Of a DNA stretch of 33,747 nt, positions 1-8,431 are shown in pieces. Within the stretch, counting starts at the first letter, position 1, and each line of letters starts with the position of its first letter. The translations under genes and the position numbers were made by a program. The notes below the pieces were generated by a model. It was not told where the DNA came from and did no database searches. It saw only the letters and a list, made by a program, of their open reading frames with translations. This DNA comes from VAZQ01 sp036406655 (GTDB taxonomy: Bacteria; Pseudomonadota; Alphaproteobacteria; Rhizobiales; Xanthobacteraceae): the NCBI GenBank assembly GCA_036406655.1, contig DASXAP010000164.1, positions 1 to 33,747 of the forward strand, read 5' to 3'.

Positions 1-2
1 TG

Positions 3-809
3 ATCGCGGTCGGCGACCGGATGGCGAAGATTGCCTGGTTTTCCCTGCCGCGCACCGATGGCGGCCGCATCGACTGGCATACAAGCAGCATTGGCAAGGT
101 CTCGGGCTCGATGCTTCCCAAGCATGATCCCCAGATCGAGGCTATCTGTGCTGACGGCGCTGGGCGCGTTTTGCTGCTCCAGGAAACGCCGCCGCGTGTC
201 GAAGTCATCGATCCCGAGAAATCAAAGGTGGTTGCATCGATCGATCTTGCGCTTGAAGGACGCGGCAGAATTGCGCGAGCGTGGTCCGACCCGAAGGGGT
301 CACGGGGAGAAGGAATGGTGCTGCTGCCCGGCGGGCATTTGCTCGTCGCCAAGGAGAAGAAGCCGGCAGCCTTGATTGAGTTCGGCCCGCCAAATTCGCG
401 ACCGCGGGGGTTGGTTCGCGGCGGAGCACTGGCGGAGAACGAGCGGTGGCCGATCAAGAAAGGGCACCACCGGTTCGTTGCTCTCGCAATCTGGCTTCCC
501 GACGAGGCACTGGCCGGAATCTGCGCCGACTTCAGTGACCTCGCCATAGGTCCTGATGGTTGCCTTTATCTGCTCAGTGACGAGTCCTTCACTATTGCGC
601 GGCTCGACGATCTCCCGGCGGGTGGCGGCACCGCTGCGCTCCTTGGAGCGTGGCGGCTCGGCGATCTTGATGGCAAGCCTGAAGGGCTTGCATTCACCGC
701 GCAGGGTCGTGCGGTCGTCGGGCTCGACACGCGCAAGCCGCGCCGAAATCTCGTCCTGCTGCAGCCGCCGGTTGCGCAGTTGCGCGGCAGCGATCAGAAG
801 CCGAGTTGA
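3..809 (+). CDS. SdiA-regulated / phytase-esterase-like beta-propeller protein (5' end outside window)
   Basis: The protein has repeated propeller-blade phrases: EAICADGAGRVLLLQE near the start, GEGMVLLPGGHLLVAKE, DLAIGPDGCLYLLSDE and KPEGLAFTAQGRAVVGLD. This pattern is typical of the SdiA-regulated and esterase-like-phytase beta-propeller families, whose members are often exported and of poorly known function. The first ATG is at 21, but the frame stays open to the left edge, so the real start, and any signal peptide, probably lies upstream. The gene is convergent with the permease gene ending at 861. Family assignment rests on the blade pattern only; substrate and activity are not predictable. 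Confidence 0.6.
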   Translation: MAVGDRMAKIAWFSLPRTDGGRIDWHTSSIGKVSGSMLPKHDPQIEAICADGAGRVLLLQETPPRVEVIDPEKSKVVASIDLALEGRGRIARAWSDPKGSRGEGMVLLPGGHLLVAKEKKPAALIEFGPPNSRPRGLVRGGALAENERWPIKKGHHRFVALAIWLPDEALAGICADFSDLAIGPDGCLYLLSDESFTIARLDDLPAGGGTAALLGAWRLGDLDGKPEGLAFTAQGRAVVGLDTRKPRRNLVLLQPPVAQLRGSDQKPS

Positions 810-860
810 TCCCTCGAGCAATCGGCATTCTCGGCTGGTTCACTTATCGCTCGAGCTGTT

Positions 861-1943
861 TCAGGCGTCCATCCCTCTCGGATCGTCGCGTGTCCAGACA
901 ACAAGCAACTGCCAGGCGATCGAAAGCACGATTGGGCCGACGAATAGACCAATCATGCCATGCACGAGCGTGCCCCCGAGCACACCGATGAATATTACCG
1001 GCATTGGCGTGCTCAGGCCCTTGGCCACGAGCGGCCGCAAAATGTTGTCCAGCAGATTTACCGGAACCATGTAAAGCGTGAACAGAGCCGCCATCGTGGT
1101 ATCCATGGCAAACCAGCTCCAGATGATCAGCGGCACCAGGATCACCGATGGACCGATTTGAATTATTCCAAGCACCAGAACCAGGAAGCTGAATAGCCCT
1201 GCTGCTGGAACCCCGGCGATCAGCAACCCAATGCCCGCCAACAGTGCCTGCAGGATTGCAATGCCGATAATCCCCCGTGAAACATTGCGGATTGTCGCTC
1301 CCGCCAAATCGACGAACTCTTCACCCCGATCCCCCGCTAGATGGCCGAGAACGTTCTTGATCGAGTGGATCAATGACGGACCTGGAATGAGCAGAAAACC
1401 AGAGATGATGACCGCAATGATGAATTTCAGCAGATTGATGCCGATGCTGCCTGCTGCATTCAGCAAGCCGCTTCCCAGCGGCTTGAGCTGTGGCGCCGCC
1501 TCGATGATGAGCGCCCGAAGATTGGTCGAAGCGAGCAGCCAGCCTTCGTAGATATTCTCACCAATGAGGGGCCAGCCTCTTACCGCTTCGGAAGGCGGAG
1601 GCAGCGTCAGAGTTCCATCGCCGAACCGAGCAAGGAGTGCCCGTACGGTCTCAGCCAGGCTGAGGGCGAGCCAAGTCACTGGACCGAGCATTACGAGAAG
1701 GCTGAGAATGGTAATTGCCAGCGCCACCGGCACGCGATGACCATGCAGTCTTGTCGAGAGCCAATCGAAGAAGGGATAGAGCGCGACGGCAATAATAATG
1801 CTCCAGAGGATGGTAGTCAGGAACGGCCTGATCAGGAGCAATGACCAGTAGCCCAGAAGTCCAAGACAGACTATGCGGATCGTCAGCAGCATGAGCTCGT
1901 CATTTGAGGGGACGAGCTTTGGAGGTGGACCGTCGTCTTTCAC
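861..1943 (-). CDS. AI-2E family transporter (PerM/YdiK-type membrane protein)
   Basis: The 360-residue protein has the AI-2E/UPF0118 layout. Two N-terminal membrane segments (about residues 20-60) and another near 70-95 are followed by a soluble loop (about 95-155) and a C-terminal block of hydrophobic helices. The C-terminal block holds family-typical sequence such as LDNILRPLVAKG, then PMPVIFIGVLGG. Length matches the family (about 340-380). The start is a GTG at 1943, chosen because GGGAGGA lies just upstream in the transcript sense. Family members include exporters and Na+/H+ antiporters, so the AI-2 name does not define the substrate. It is divergent from the small gene at 2285. Confidence 0.88.
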   Translation of the reverse strand: MKDDGPPPKLVPSNDELMLLTIRIVCLGLLGYWSLLLIRPFLTTILWSIIIAVALYPFFDWLSTRLHGHRVPVALAITILSLLVMLGPVTWLALSLAETVRALLARFGDGTLTLPPPSEAVRGWPLIGENIYEGWLLASTNLRALIIEAAPQLKPLGSGLLNAAGSIGINLLKFIIAVIISGFLLIPGPSLIHSIKNVLGHLAGDRGEEFVDLAGATIRNVSRGIIGIAILQALLAGIGLLIAGVPAAGLFSFLVLVLGIIQIGPSVILVPLIIWSWFAMDTTMAALFTLYMVPVNLLDNILRPLVAKGLSTPMPVIFIGVLGGTLVHGMIGLFVGPIVLSIAWQLLVVWTRDDPRGMDA

Positions 1944-2284
1944 TGCTGCGTCCTCCCGGGCTCAAAACGTGCGGTAAGCGGACATTGGCTCCTCGGCTCG
2001 CCGGATCCTATCGTCCTCAGACCCTCGGCGGACCGCCGGCGTGCTCGGGTCCTGAGCCCGTCCGCAGTCCGTCGACCAGTTGCGCGGGCCAGCGAGCCTG
2101 CTGATGAATCCCCTCGCAGCCGAGGGCGCATCGCCGCCCTGGCAGTAGAAATGCTGGCTGAGGCGAGCACGGCTCGGCGCATCAAGCGTGCAAGACCTGT
2201 GCCCGAGAATAGCCCTATTTGCAAACTCCGCTTCGCTGTGTAGGGTCGTCGTCGCGGCGACCGTTGCGCAAAGGAGTGCTGCAC
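1944..2284. other. Divergent intergenic region, no gene seen
   Basis: This 341-base space lies between the permease start and the hypothetical gene at 2285. Short reading frames here lack a ribosome site and look like GC-driven noise. It must carry the promoters of both divergent genes, but I cannot point to clear -35/-10 boxes. A clear AAGGAG Shine-Dalgarno sits at 2271-2276, serving the gene at 2285. Confidence 0.5.
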
Positions 2285-2767
2285 ATGGGAATCTTGGACG
2301 AGTTACTCGCCGGGGGGCAACGCCAGAAAGAGTACAGGGATTTCATCGATCGATTCGAGCAGGGTCACCCGTCCCAGGGCTACTCCGATCAAGAGGTTCT
2401 GAAGCGGTACGGTGACGTGTCACACGCCGTGCCGCCGGACCAGTACGCTCAGGCGGCGCAAGAGGCGCTGAGCAAGCTGACGCCGGAAGAGCGGGCGGCC
2501 TTCGTGAAGATGCTGCAGGACCGAGCCGCGGCACGCGGCGTAACGCTGCCGCGACAGGTGGCGCCCGAACCGAAGGAGCTGGGCCAAGTGCTCACCGATT
2601 TGCATAAGAAGCCGGGGCAGCTCCGGGATATGCTCGGCGGTGACGCCGTCCAGCCTCGGGAGCAAGCGTCAGGCTCAAGTCCGATCACCGACATCCTGGC
2701 ATCCCCGATGGCCAAGGCGGTGCTCGCGGGCATCGCGGCCATGGTGGTCAAGCGCGTCATGCGGTAG
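2285..2767 (+). CDS. Hypothetical protein, 160 aa, with C-terminal hydrophobic segment
   Basis: I do not recognise the family. The protein starts MGILDELLAGG, has a charged, proline-containing middle (SDQEVLKRYGDVSHAVPPDQ) with predicted helices (LSKLTPEERAAFVKMLQ), a Gln/Pro-rich linker, and a C-terminal hydrophobic stretch ending in MVVKRVMR. Such an arrangement suggests a small tail-anchored or membrane-associated protein. The ATG at 2285 is chosen over an in-frame upstream ATG at 2219 because AAGGAG lies nine bases before it. It is transcribed away from the AI-2E-family gene. No function is assigned. Confidence 0.7.
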   Translation: MGILDELLAGGQRQKEYRDFIDRFEQGHPSQGYSDQEVLKRYGDVSHAVPPDQYAQAAQEALSKLTPEERAAFVKMLQDRAAARGVTLPRQVAPEPKELGQVLTDLHKKPGQLRDMLGGDAVQPREQASGSSPITDILASPMAKAVLAGIAAMVVKRVMR

Positions 2768-3166
2768 CGCTCGCCAACGCCGGGGGAAAGGGAGTGAGGA
2801 AAAAACACCCGCACCGCCACACCGACGCGCCTTCCTGCCCCTATGGATGCAGGCCGACGACCTTGCCGCTGCCGATGCCGACTGAGAACTGGGAGCTGCA
2901 TGCCCTGTGGTAACTCAAGTTTCGTGATGGAGAACCTATATCATGGAATCCGCGAGCAATTGACGGCATCAAACAATGAAGACCGGGGACGACCTTAGTT
3001 TGGGAGCAAGCGCGCACTGCATCCAATGCCTCAATGGCTGAAGAGTCCTGCGCCAGTTCTCGTTCCTCGGGACCCCCCCCTGGGGGAAAGTGGGCCTCGT
3101 CATCGTGGCAGGATATCCCATGATTTCACGAATGTTTCCGTTGGAAACCTATCTCATTCGCGCGTC
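2768..3166. other. Intergenic stretch without a recognisable gene
   Basis: This 399-base stretch separates the convergent hypothetical gene and the M24 gene. It has a C-run facing a G-run near 3070-3087 (CCCCCCCC then GGGGG) and a small hairpin at 3129-3160. No reading frame in it has a ribosome site or familiar motif. Confidence 0.45.
3129..3160 (-). terminator. Putative hairpin after the M24 gene
   Basis: GTTTCC (3134-3139) and GGAAAC (3143-3148) form a six-pair stem with a three-base loop. It is nested in an outer CGAATG/CATTCG pairing (3129-3134 and 3155-3160). It lies about 7 bases beyond the stop of the minus-strand M24 gene. There is no clear U-run, so it may be a weak terminator or only a 3'-stabilising structure. 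Confidence 0.3.
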
Positions 3167-4363
3167 TCAGACCCGCTTTTGAACGAGGTCGTGGCCGGCA
3201 AGCTTCTGCAGCTCCTTACAGCCGTTCGCGGTGACGAGGGCCAGCCCGCCGGCGGTGGCTCCGATCGTCATTTCCTTGTTGCAGGGATTGGGCTCGATGG
3301 TGAGCGTTGCGCCCCTCGGAAAGGTGAAGTCTGCCGGCGGCCAGTACGCCGCGGCGCCTGGAATGCCGACGTGCAGCCCCGGCTCGATGCCCATGCCGAA
3401 CCCATGGATGAGGGGATTTGCCACCGTGTAGCCGGCGCGGCTGATCATCGACGCGGCTTTGACCGCTTCATACGGAGAGCATCCCGGCCGCAGCGCGCCG
3501 ACAACCGCTCGATAGGCATCGTTGGCAAGACCTGTCATTTCGAGATAACAGTCGGTGGCGGGCCCTAGCGTGACCATTCCATGCACCTGTCCGGCATAGC
3601 CGGCGCCGCCTTTGCTGAGCTCGATAAGCACCACATCTCCGGCTTCGATTTCCCGTCCCAAGGGACGGATCGCCGGGGCTGGAACACGCGGTTGCGACAT
3701 CGACGTCGAGCCGACGAGCACGGCGACGGTGTCGCCGGGGCTCGATGCGATCTGGTGCGCTAGGTCCTTGTCGGTTAGGCCCGGTCGCACGCACTCGAAA
3801 ACACGCGAGAGGCAATCGTCCGTCAGCGCGGCGCATGTCCGTAGGATGGCGATCTCCTCGTCGCTCTTAATGCGGCGGATAGCCTCCAGCATCCTCGTGC
3901 ATGGAACGAGCTCGGCCTGTGAGCGGGCCTCCTGCAGATGTGTCATGTCACGATGGGGGATGCCAGGCAGGCGATATGAATCCGGCTCGATCAAGCCGAG
4001 CGGGCGACGTGCAAGACCCCTTTCCTCGAGCAGCTCGACTAACAGCTCGACGCTCTTGGTGCCGCCGACGCGGATGTCGCGGACGACAGCGTTGTCGCGC
4101 GCAGAGGCGAGGTGCGGGTAGAGCCCTGTGAAGAGCACCGGCTCGTCGTGAAGAAAGAACACCAGATAGCAGCTGACGAGGTCCCAATGATTAGACAGGT
4201 AGAAAACGTTTTGCCACCCCTGAAAGGTGCCGAACGCCACCACCGCATGGACGCCCTTCTCCGCCATGCCTGCGCGAAGGGCAGCATGCCGACGCGCAAA
4301 CTCGGCATCCGAAACACGGTCGGGAAGGCCGGTCGAGCGTTGCCTCATCGAGGGAGAGTACAT
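3167..4363 (-). CDS. M24 / creatinase-fold hydrolase with substituted metal ligands
   Basis: This 398-residue protein has the two-domain layout of the M24 family (creatinase, prolidase, aminopeptidase P). A creatinase-type N-terminal domain runs to about residue 170 (including IRRIKSDEEIAILR) and a pita-bread domain follows. The GFGMGIEPGLH and LTIEPNP motifs keep the catalytic His and one Glu. In my alignment the other metal ligands differ. Where D..D is expected there is Glu in VLIEL and Gln in GYAGQ, and the last Glu is replaced in AGGLALV. Creatinase also uses this fold without metal, so an amidinohydrolase-like or other metal-independent role is possible; exact substrate unknown. It is last in the ABC/hydrolase cluster. 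A decayed near-identical copy lies at 7848-8424. The start is ATG 4363 with a weak GGTGA upstream; ATG 4348 is an alternative. Confidence 0.85.
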   Translation of the reverse strand: MYSPSMRQRSTGLPDRVSDAEFARRHAALRAGMAEKGVHAVVAFGTFQGWQNVFYLSNHWDLVSCYLVFFLHDEPVLFTGLYPHLASARDNAVVRDIRVGGTKSVELLVELLEERGLARRPLGLIEPDSYRLPGIPHRDMTHLQEARSQAELVPCTRMLEAIRRIKSDEEIAILRTCAALTDDCLSRVFECVRPGLTDKDLAHQIASSPGDTVAVLVGSTSMSQPRVPAPAIRPLGREIEAGDVVLIELSKGGAGYAGQVHGMVTLGPATDCYLEMTGLANDAYRAVVGALRPGCSPYEAVKAASMISRAGYTVANPLIHGFGMGIEPGLHVGIPGAAAYWPPADFTFPRGATLTIEPNPCNKEMTIGATAGGLALVTANGCKELQKLAGHDLVQKRV

Positions 4364-4466
4364 GTTCCGTTGTCACCGGACAGATGATCCGCGGAACCGC
4401 GTGGCGCGGCTGCCATGGGGGCGCCCGAAACGCAACCCGAGCGCGCTCTGCAACGCCGGTCGCCTT

Positions 4467-4580
4467 TCACCACGCCCGCCCAATTCCCGTGATTTCATTT
4501 GATTGAGCCCTCGCTGGCTGCGGCGCGAACGACACTCCCGCTGCTGCAATGAGCAGCGCGGCGAGTGCTGAGCGTTTCAT
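4467..4580 (-). pseudogene. Orphan signal peptide: remnant of a second ABC substrate-binding protein
   Basis: This frame encodes 37 residues starting MKRSALAALLIAAAG and running to ARAQSNEIT, then a stop. It is a complete Sec signal peptide with a few mature residues and nothing after. It begins like the intact binding protein at 8432-9508 (MKR..., signal cleavage near AQS-EI). The upstream DNA also matches: TAGGGAGAGGCGAAATG here against TAGGGAGAAGGCAAAATG there. It sits between the M20 and M24 genes, the same relative place the intact binding protein has between the M20 and M24 fragments. I read it as the stub of a deleted paralogue. Confidence 0.6.
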
Positions 4581-4628
4581 TTCGCCTCTCCCTATGCTTT
4601 CTGAACGATCTTGCGAAGCCGGAGTTAC

Positions 4629-5912
4629 CTAGCTTCCCTTCTCCGACAGGAAGTCGAAGAGGGAAAGCGCATGCACCTGCGCGGTGACGAGAACGTCCTC
4701 GGTGCGCACATATTCGTTGTAACCCCCCACCGAGAACGGCCGCGGGCCGAAGATGATTCCGGGAATGTTGCGGAAGCGGATGAAGCGGATGTCCCCGCCG
4801 GGATACGTGATCTGGAAGACCGGCGCCTTTCCCGTGACCTCAGTGACATTGCGCTTCACCAGCTTGGCAAATTCATTGTTAGGGCTGGTGTAGTGAGGGT
4901 CAAAATTGAAGCCCTCCTCGCCATATTCGACGATCACGTCGCCATAGCCGCGCTCCTGTAAGAGCCGCTCGACCATCTGCTTCATCTGCGCATGACCCAT
5001 GCCGAGCGGCAGTCGGATATCGACCTTGATCATGCATTCGTGCGGCACGACGTTGTGCCGGACACCGGCTTTTACGATTGCCGGATTGTAGGAAGGATGT
5101 GTGGTCAGGCGCGTTCGTCCCTCGTAATACTGGTCCCGGCTCGACTCAATGTGACGGTTCTGCTCGCGCAACACCTCCTTCATATCTTCGGGCGTGTCCC
5201 CTTCGTAGTTCATGATCTCCTTGAGGAGCAGGATCACTTCCGCCGCCCGCACCACTGCCGTGTCGCCCATGGCGATTGACCCGTGCATCGGCTCGCCAGG
5301 TACGGTGAGCTTGAGCACCATGATTCCCTTGTTGGCGATGCTGACGATGTCGAGCGAGTTGGGCTCGCCGATCAGCGCCGCCTGCGGGACGAACTCAGGG
5401 TGATTGTCGAGCAGCCACTTCGTCCCGTCGAATCCACCGTCCTCCTCATCCGCCGGACACATCAGGATGAGCTCGCCATCGAGCGGGAGCTTCATATCGA
5501 CGGCGGTGATGAATGCGCCGATGGAACCGGCGAGGCCGCCTTTCATGTCGGAGGCGCCGCGTCCCAGTACCTTGCCGTTGCGAATCTCGCCGCTGAACGG
5601 CGGGAATTCCCACTTGCCGGCATCCTCGACATGAAACGTGTCGAGATGCCCGTTGAGGAGCAGGCGCCGGCCGCCGTTGCCGAATTTGTGGACGGCGACG
5701 ACGTTGCGGTTTTTCGGCGCGGGCTCGAACACCTGGAACGGAATGCGATGCTTATCGAGCAGGCTGCAGACATAATCGGCCGCCGCTGCGGTATCGCCGG
5801 GAGGGTTTTCGCTCGGACGCTTGATCAGCTCGGAGCAGTATCCCAGGATCTCGGCACCGCGCCGGCGAACCTCTAGCAGATAGCCTGAACGAACCGACTC
5901 GAAGGCCCTCAT
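4629..5912 (-). CDS. M20 family amidohydrolase (ArgE/DapE/carboxypeptidase-like)
   Basis: The protein of about 427 residues has the M20 core: NGHLDTFHV (first His and Asp), GRGASDMKGG (bridging Asp), ADEEDGG (catalytic Glu plus ligand) and LIGEPNS. A dimerisation domain lies in the middle (about 205-315). Family enzymes hydrolyse N-acyl amino acids or dipeptides with two zinc ions. Where members normally have the last His ligand in an AHxxNEYV motif, this protein reads VGGYNEYV, so that His appears absent. Start: ATG 5912 is preferred over ATG 5918 because GGGAG has good spacing only to the former. It lies 27 bases downstream of the permease gene, in the same direction. A diverged fragment of a related gene is at 9560-9673. 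Confidence 0.85.
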   Translation of the reverse strand: MRAFESVRSGYLLEVRRRGAEILGYCSELIKRPSENPPGDTAAAADYVCSLLDKHRIPFQVFEPAPKNRNVVAVHKFGNGGRRLLLNGHLDTFHVEDAGKWEFPPFSGEIRNGKVLGRGASDMKGGLAGSIGAFITAVDMKLPLDGELILMCPADEEDGGFDGTKWLLDNHPEFVPQAALIGEPNSLDIVSIANKGIMVLKLTVPGEPMHGSIAMGDTAVVRAAEVILLLKEIMNYEGDTPEDMKEVLREQNRHIESSRDQYYEGRTRLTTHPSYNPAIVKAGVRHNVVPHECMIKVDIRLPLGMGHAQMKQMVERLLQERGYGDVIVEYGEEGFNFDPHYTSPNNEFAKLVKRNVTEVTGKAPVFQITYPGGDIRFIRFRNIPGIIFGPRPFSVGGYNEYVRTEDVLVTAQVHALSLFDFLSEKGS

Positions 5913-5939
5913 TCGCATCTCCCGTCGTTGAGCAGCTTC

Positions 5940-6725
5940 TCAAGCACCGATCACTGTCCCGGGCTTCGACCAGAACACGACCCGCCGCTGGATGGCACGC
6001 AGCGCCACATGCAGACCCACGCCCATCAGCGATAGAACGACGATGCTCGCGAATACGCCGTCCGTGCGGATCTCGTTGTTGAATTTCAGCAGGATGTAAC
6101 CCAGCCCTTGGGTTGCACCCACGAATTCGCCGACCACCGTCCCAATAACCGCGAGCACGATTCCCACATCGAGCCCCGCGAAGATGAACGGCAAGGCCGC
6201 GGGCAGCTGAACGAATCGAAAGATGTCGAGGCGCGAAGCCGAATAGGAGCGCAGCAGCATGATCCGCTCCGGCTTGACCGAATGCAGGCCCTCGATTGTG
6301 TTCACCACTACCGGGAAAAAGCAGATCATTAACGCCATCGCGATTTTCGACCCAATGCCGAAGCCGAACCAGATGACGATGAGCGGCGCGATCGCCACCT
6401 TGGGAACGGTCTGGAAGGCGACGACATACGGATAAATCAGGCGGTCCAAAACCTCGACCTGCGAAACCAGAACGCCGATCGCGAATCCGATGATTGCTCC
6501 GCCCAGGAAGCCGATCAGGGTGGCAGCCAACGTCACTAGGCCATGTTCCAGAAAAAGACCGCTGGCGAAGCCAAGCCAGATCGATTCGGCTACCGCCACC
6601 GGCGACGGGACCAGGTAGCTTGGAATATTGCCGACGACGACTGCCGCTTCCCAAAGGACGACAAAGGCGACCGCCACCAGCGCCTGCTGGGTCCATCGCC
6701 ACGCCTTGGCGAGCGCCGGATTCAC
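5940..6725 (-). CDS. ABC transporter permease, NitT/TauT (SsuC/TauC) type
   Basis: This 261-residue integral membrane protein has about six helices and the BPD-type permease signature around AFQTVPKVAIAPLIVIWFG. That segment forms the EAA-like loop that docks onto the ATPase. Its length and motifs match permeases of the nitrate/sulfonate/taurine importer group. The start is a GTG whose GTGA overlaps the ATPase stop by four bases, a strong sign of translational coupling. It works with the ATPase at 6722-7540 and most likely the binding protein at 8432-9508. Confidence 0.93.
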   Translation of the reverse strand: MNPALAKAWRWTQQALVAVAFVVLWEAAVVVGNIPSYLVPSPVAVAESIWLGFASGLFLEHGLVTLAATLIGFLGGAIIGFAIGVLVSQVEVLDRLIYPYVVAFQTVPKVAIAPLIVIWFGFGIGSKIAMALMICFFPVVVNTIEGLHSVKPERIMLLRSYSASRLDIFRFVQLPAALPFIFAGLDVGIVLAVIGTVVGEFVGATQGLGYILLKFNNEIRTDGVFASIVVLSLMGVGLHVALRAIQRRVVFWSKPGTVIGA

Positions 6726-7540
6726 AGGGCAGACCTCCGCGGTGCCAGCGGCTGCACGTATGTCGCGGGCACCAGGAGTTGCTCGAACATCTCCGTGAAG
6801 TGTCGACGGATCCGGGCAATGGATGAGCCGGCCTCGGCGCTCGATACCTGGTCGAGCGAGCGCGGCCGCGGGAGCCTGATCTCGACCACGTCACGAATTG
6901 TACCTGGTCGCGGCGACATCACAAACACCCGGTCGGACAGGAACACCGCCTCGCTGATTGAGTGGGTGATCAGCAGGATCGTCTTGTTGCTTTGCTGCCA
7001 AAGCCGCAGCAGCTCCAGATTCATGTAGTCCCGGGTCATGGCGTCGAGCGCGCCGAACGGCTCGTCCATCAGCATGATTTCCGGGTCGAACACGAGCGCG
7101 CGGCAGATCGCCACGCGCTGCTGCATGCCGCCGGACAGCTCCGAAGGGTAGCTGTCGGCGAACTTGTCGAGACCCGACATGGCGAGCAAGTCCCGGCAAC
7201 GGGTGAGGTAATGACCATACGGGAGGCGTAGCACCTGCACCGGCAGCATCACGTTCTCGGTGACAGTGCGCCATTCAAGGAGCAGCGGGTCCTGGAAGAC
7301 GACGCCCACGCGCTGGCTCGGCCCGTCGACGCTGCGGCCATCAATCTCGACCGCACCCGATCCGTACGGGATCAGGCCCGCGACCACCTTGAGCAGGGTG
7401 CTCTTGCCGCATCCGCTCGGCCCCACCACGGAGACGAAATCACCGTCGCCGACCTGCAGGCTTACATCAGCCAGCGCCGGCAGGATCTCGCCGCGCTGTG
7501 TCTGATAGGTCTTGCTGAGGTGGCGGATGTCGATCTTCAA
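6722..7540 (-). CDS. ABC transporter ATP-binding protein, NitT/TauT (SsuB/TauB) type
   Basis: All ABC motifs are present: Walker A GPSGCGKST, Q-loop VVFQDPLLLEW, signature LSGGMQQR, Walker B MLMDEPFGALD and switch His in ITHSISEA. Gene order and the FQDPLLLEWRTV phrase are typical of SsuB/TauB ATPases. I prefer the TTG at 7540 (protein beginning KIDIRHLSKTYQ), because AAGGCGG precedes it. A longer frame opens at TTG 7594, but it has no ribosome site and would add 18 unconserved residues. The stop overlaps the permease start by four bases. Confidence 0.92.
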   Translation of the reverse strand: MKIDIRHLSKTYQTQRGEILPALADVSLQVGDGDFVSVVGPSGCGKSTLLKVVAGLIPYGSGAVEIDGRSVDGPSQRVGVVFQDPLLLEWRTVTENVMLPVQVLRLPYGHYLTRCRDLLAMSGLDKFADSYPSELSGGMQQRVAICRALVFDPEIMLMDEPFGALDAMTRDYMNLELLRLWQQSNKTILLITHSISEAVFLSDRVFVMSPRPGTIRDVVEIRLPRPRSLDQVSSAEAGSSIARIRRHFTEMFEQLLVPATYVQPLAPRRSAL

Positions 7541-7847
7541 CGGGACCGCCTTGGATATTGAATATTTTACGGCGGCGCTGCGCTGCGCTGTCAATAGGTG
7601 ACGGCCGGCGTGGTGCCGATGCTCAGGCGTGCGTTGGTGTCGCGGGGTGCTCCTGCAAAACCGCAGCGGGCATGATGTCAGGATGGCCTCGGGCTAGCGA
7701 CCTTTGCCATACCAACTGCTTGGCCGCAACCGCCGTTCTTTGGTCCGGATTAGGGGTTCTTTCGCGAGGCAGACGGCGAAGACGGCCACAAAAACAGGAA
7801 TATTTTGGCCGCCGGGGATAGGCGGTGGGCCCCATGTGGCCGCCCAT
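7541..7847. other. Leader between the decayed M24 copy and the ATPase gene
   Basis: No gene is seen. An AT-rich block near 7553-7570 contains the self-complementary GAATATTC-like core (TTGAATATTTT). It could hold a promoter for the ATPase-permease-M20-M24 part, since the debris upstream separates it from the binding-protein gene. This is only a suggestion; no confident -35/-10 pair was found. Confidence 0.3.
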
Positions 7848-8424
7848 GTGGGCTCGATGGTGAGCGTTGCGCGATTGGGTATGATGAAGTCTTGCGGCGG
7901 CCAGTACGCGCCGCGGCACCTGGAATGCCGACGTGCAGCCCCGGCTCGATGCCCATGCCGAACCCATGGACGAGAGGATTTGCCACCGTGTAGCCCAGCG
8001 AGGCTGATCATCGGCGCGCGGCTTTGACCGCCGCCTCCAGCACCCTCGTGCATGGAACGAGCTCGGCCTGTGAGCAGGCCTCCTGCAGATGTGTCATGTC
8101 ACGATGGGGGATTCCAGGCAGGCGATATGAATCCGGCTCGATCAAGCCGAGCGGGCGACATGCAAGACCCCTTTCCTCGAGCAGCTCAACTAAGAGCTCG
8201 ACGCTCTTGGTGCCGCCGACGCGGATGTCGCGGACGACAGCGTTGTCGCGCGCAGAGGCGAGGTGCGGGTAGAGCCCTGTGAAGAGCACCAGCTCATCGT
8301 GAACAACACTGAAAGGTGCCGAACGCCACCACAGCATGGACGCCCTTCTCCGCCATGCCTGCGCGAAGGGCAGCATGCCCACGCGCAAACTCGGCATCCG
8401 AAACACGGTCGGGAAGGCCCGTCG
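7848..8424 (-). pseudogene. Decayed second copy of the M24/creatinase-fold gene
   Basis: The stretch aligns to the intact gene at 3167-4363. Bases 7848-8030 match about 3289-3465 and 8032-8424 match about 3882-4331. Over one 265-base block (8032-8301) I count about nine mismatches, near 97% identity. Two internal deletions of about 416 and 62 bases, plus small indels, destroy the frame. The copy lacks the start codon and C-terminus. Homology stops eight bases from the stop of the binding-protein gene, so the M24 gene once lay directly downstream of it. The close identity points to a recent duplication or gene conversion. Confidence 0.9.
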
Positions 8425-8431
8425 GACTTTC

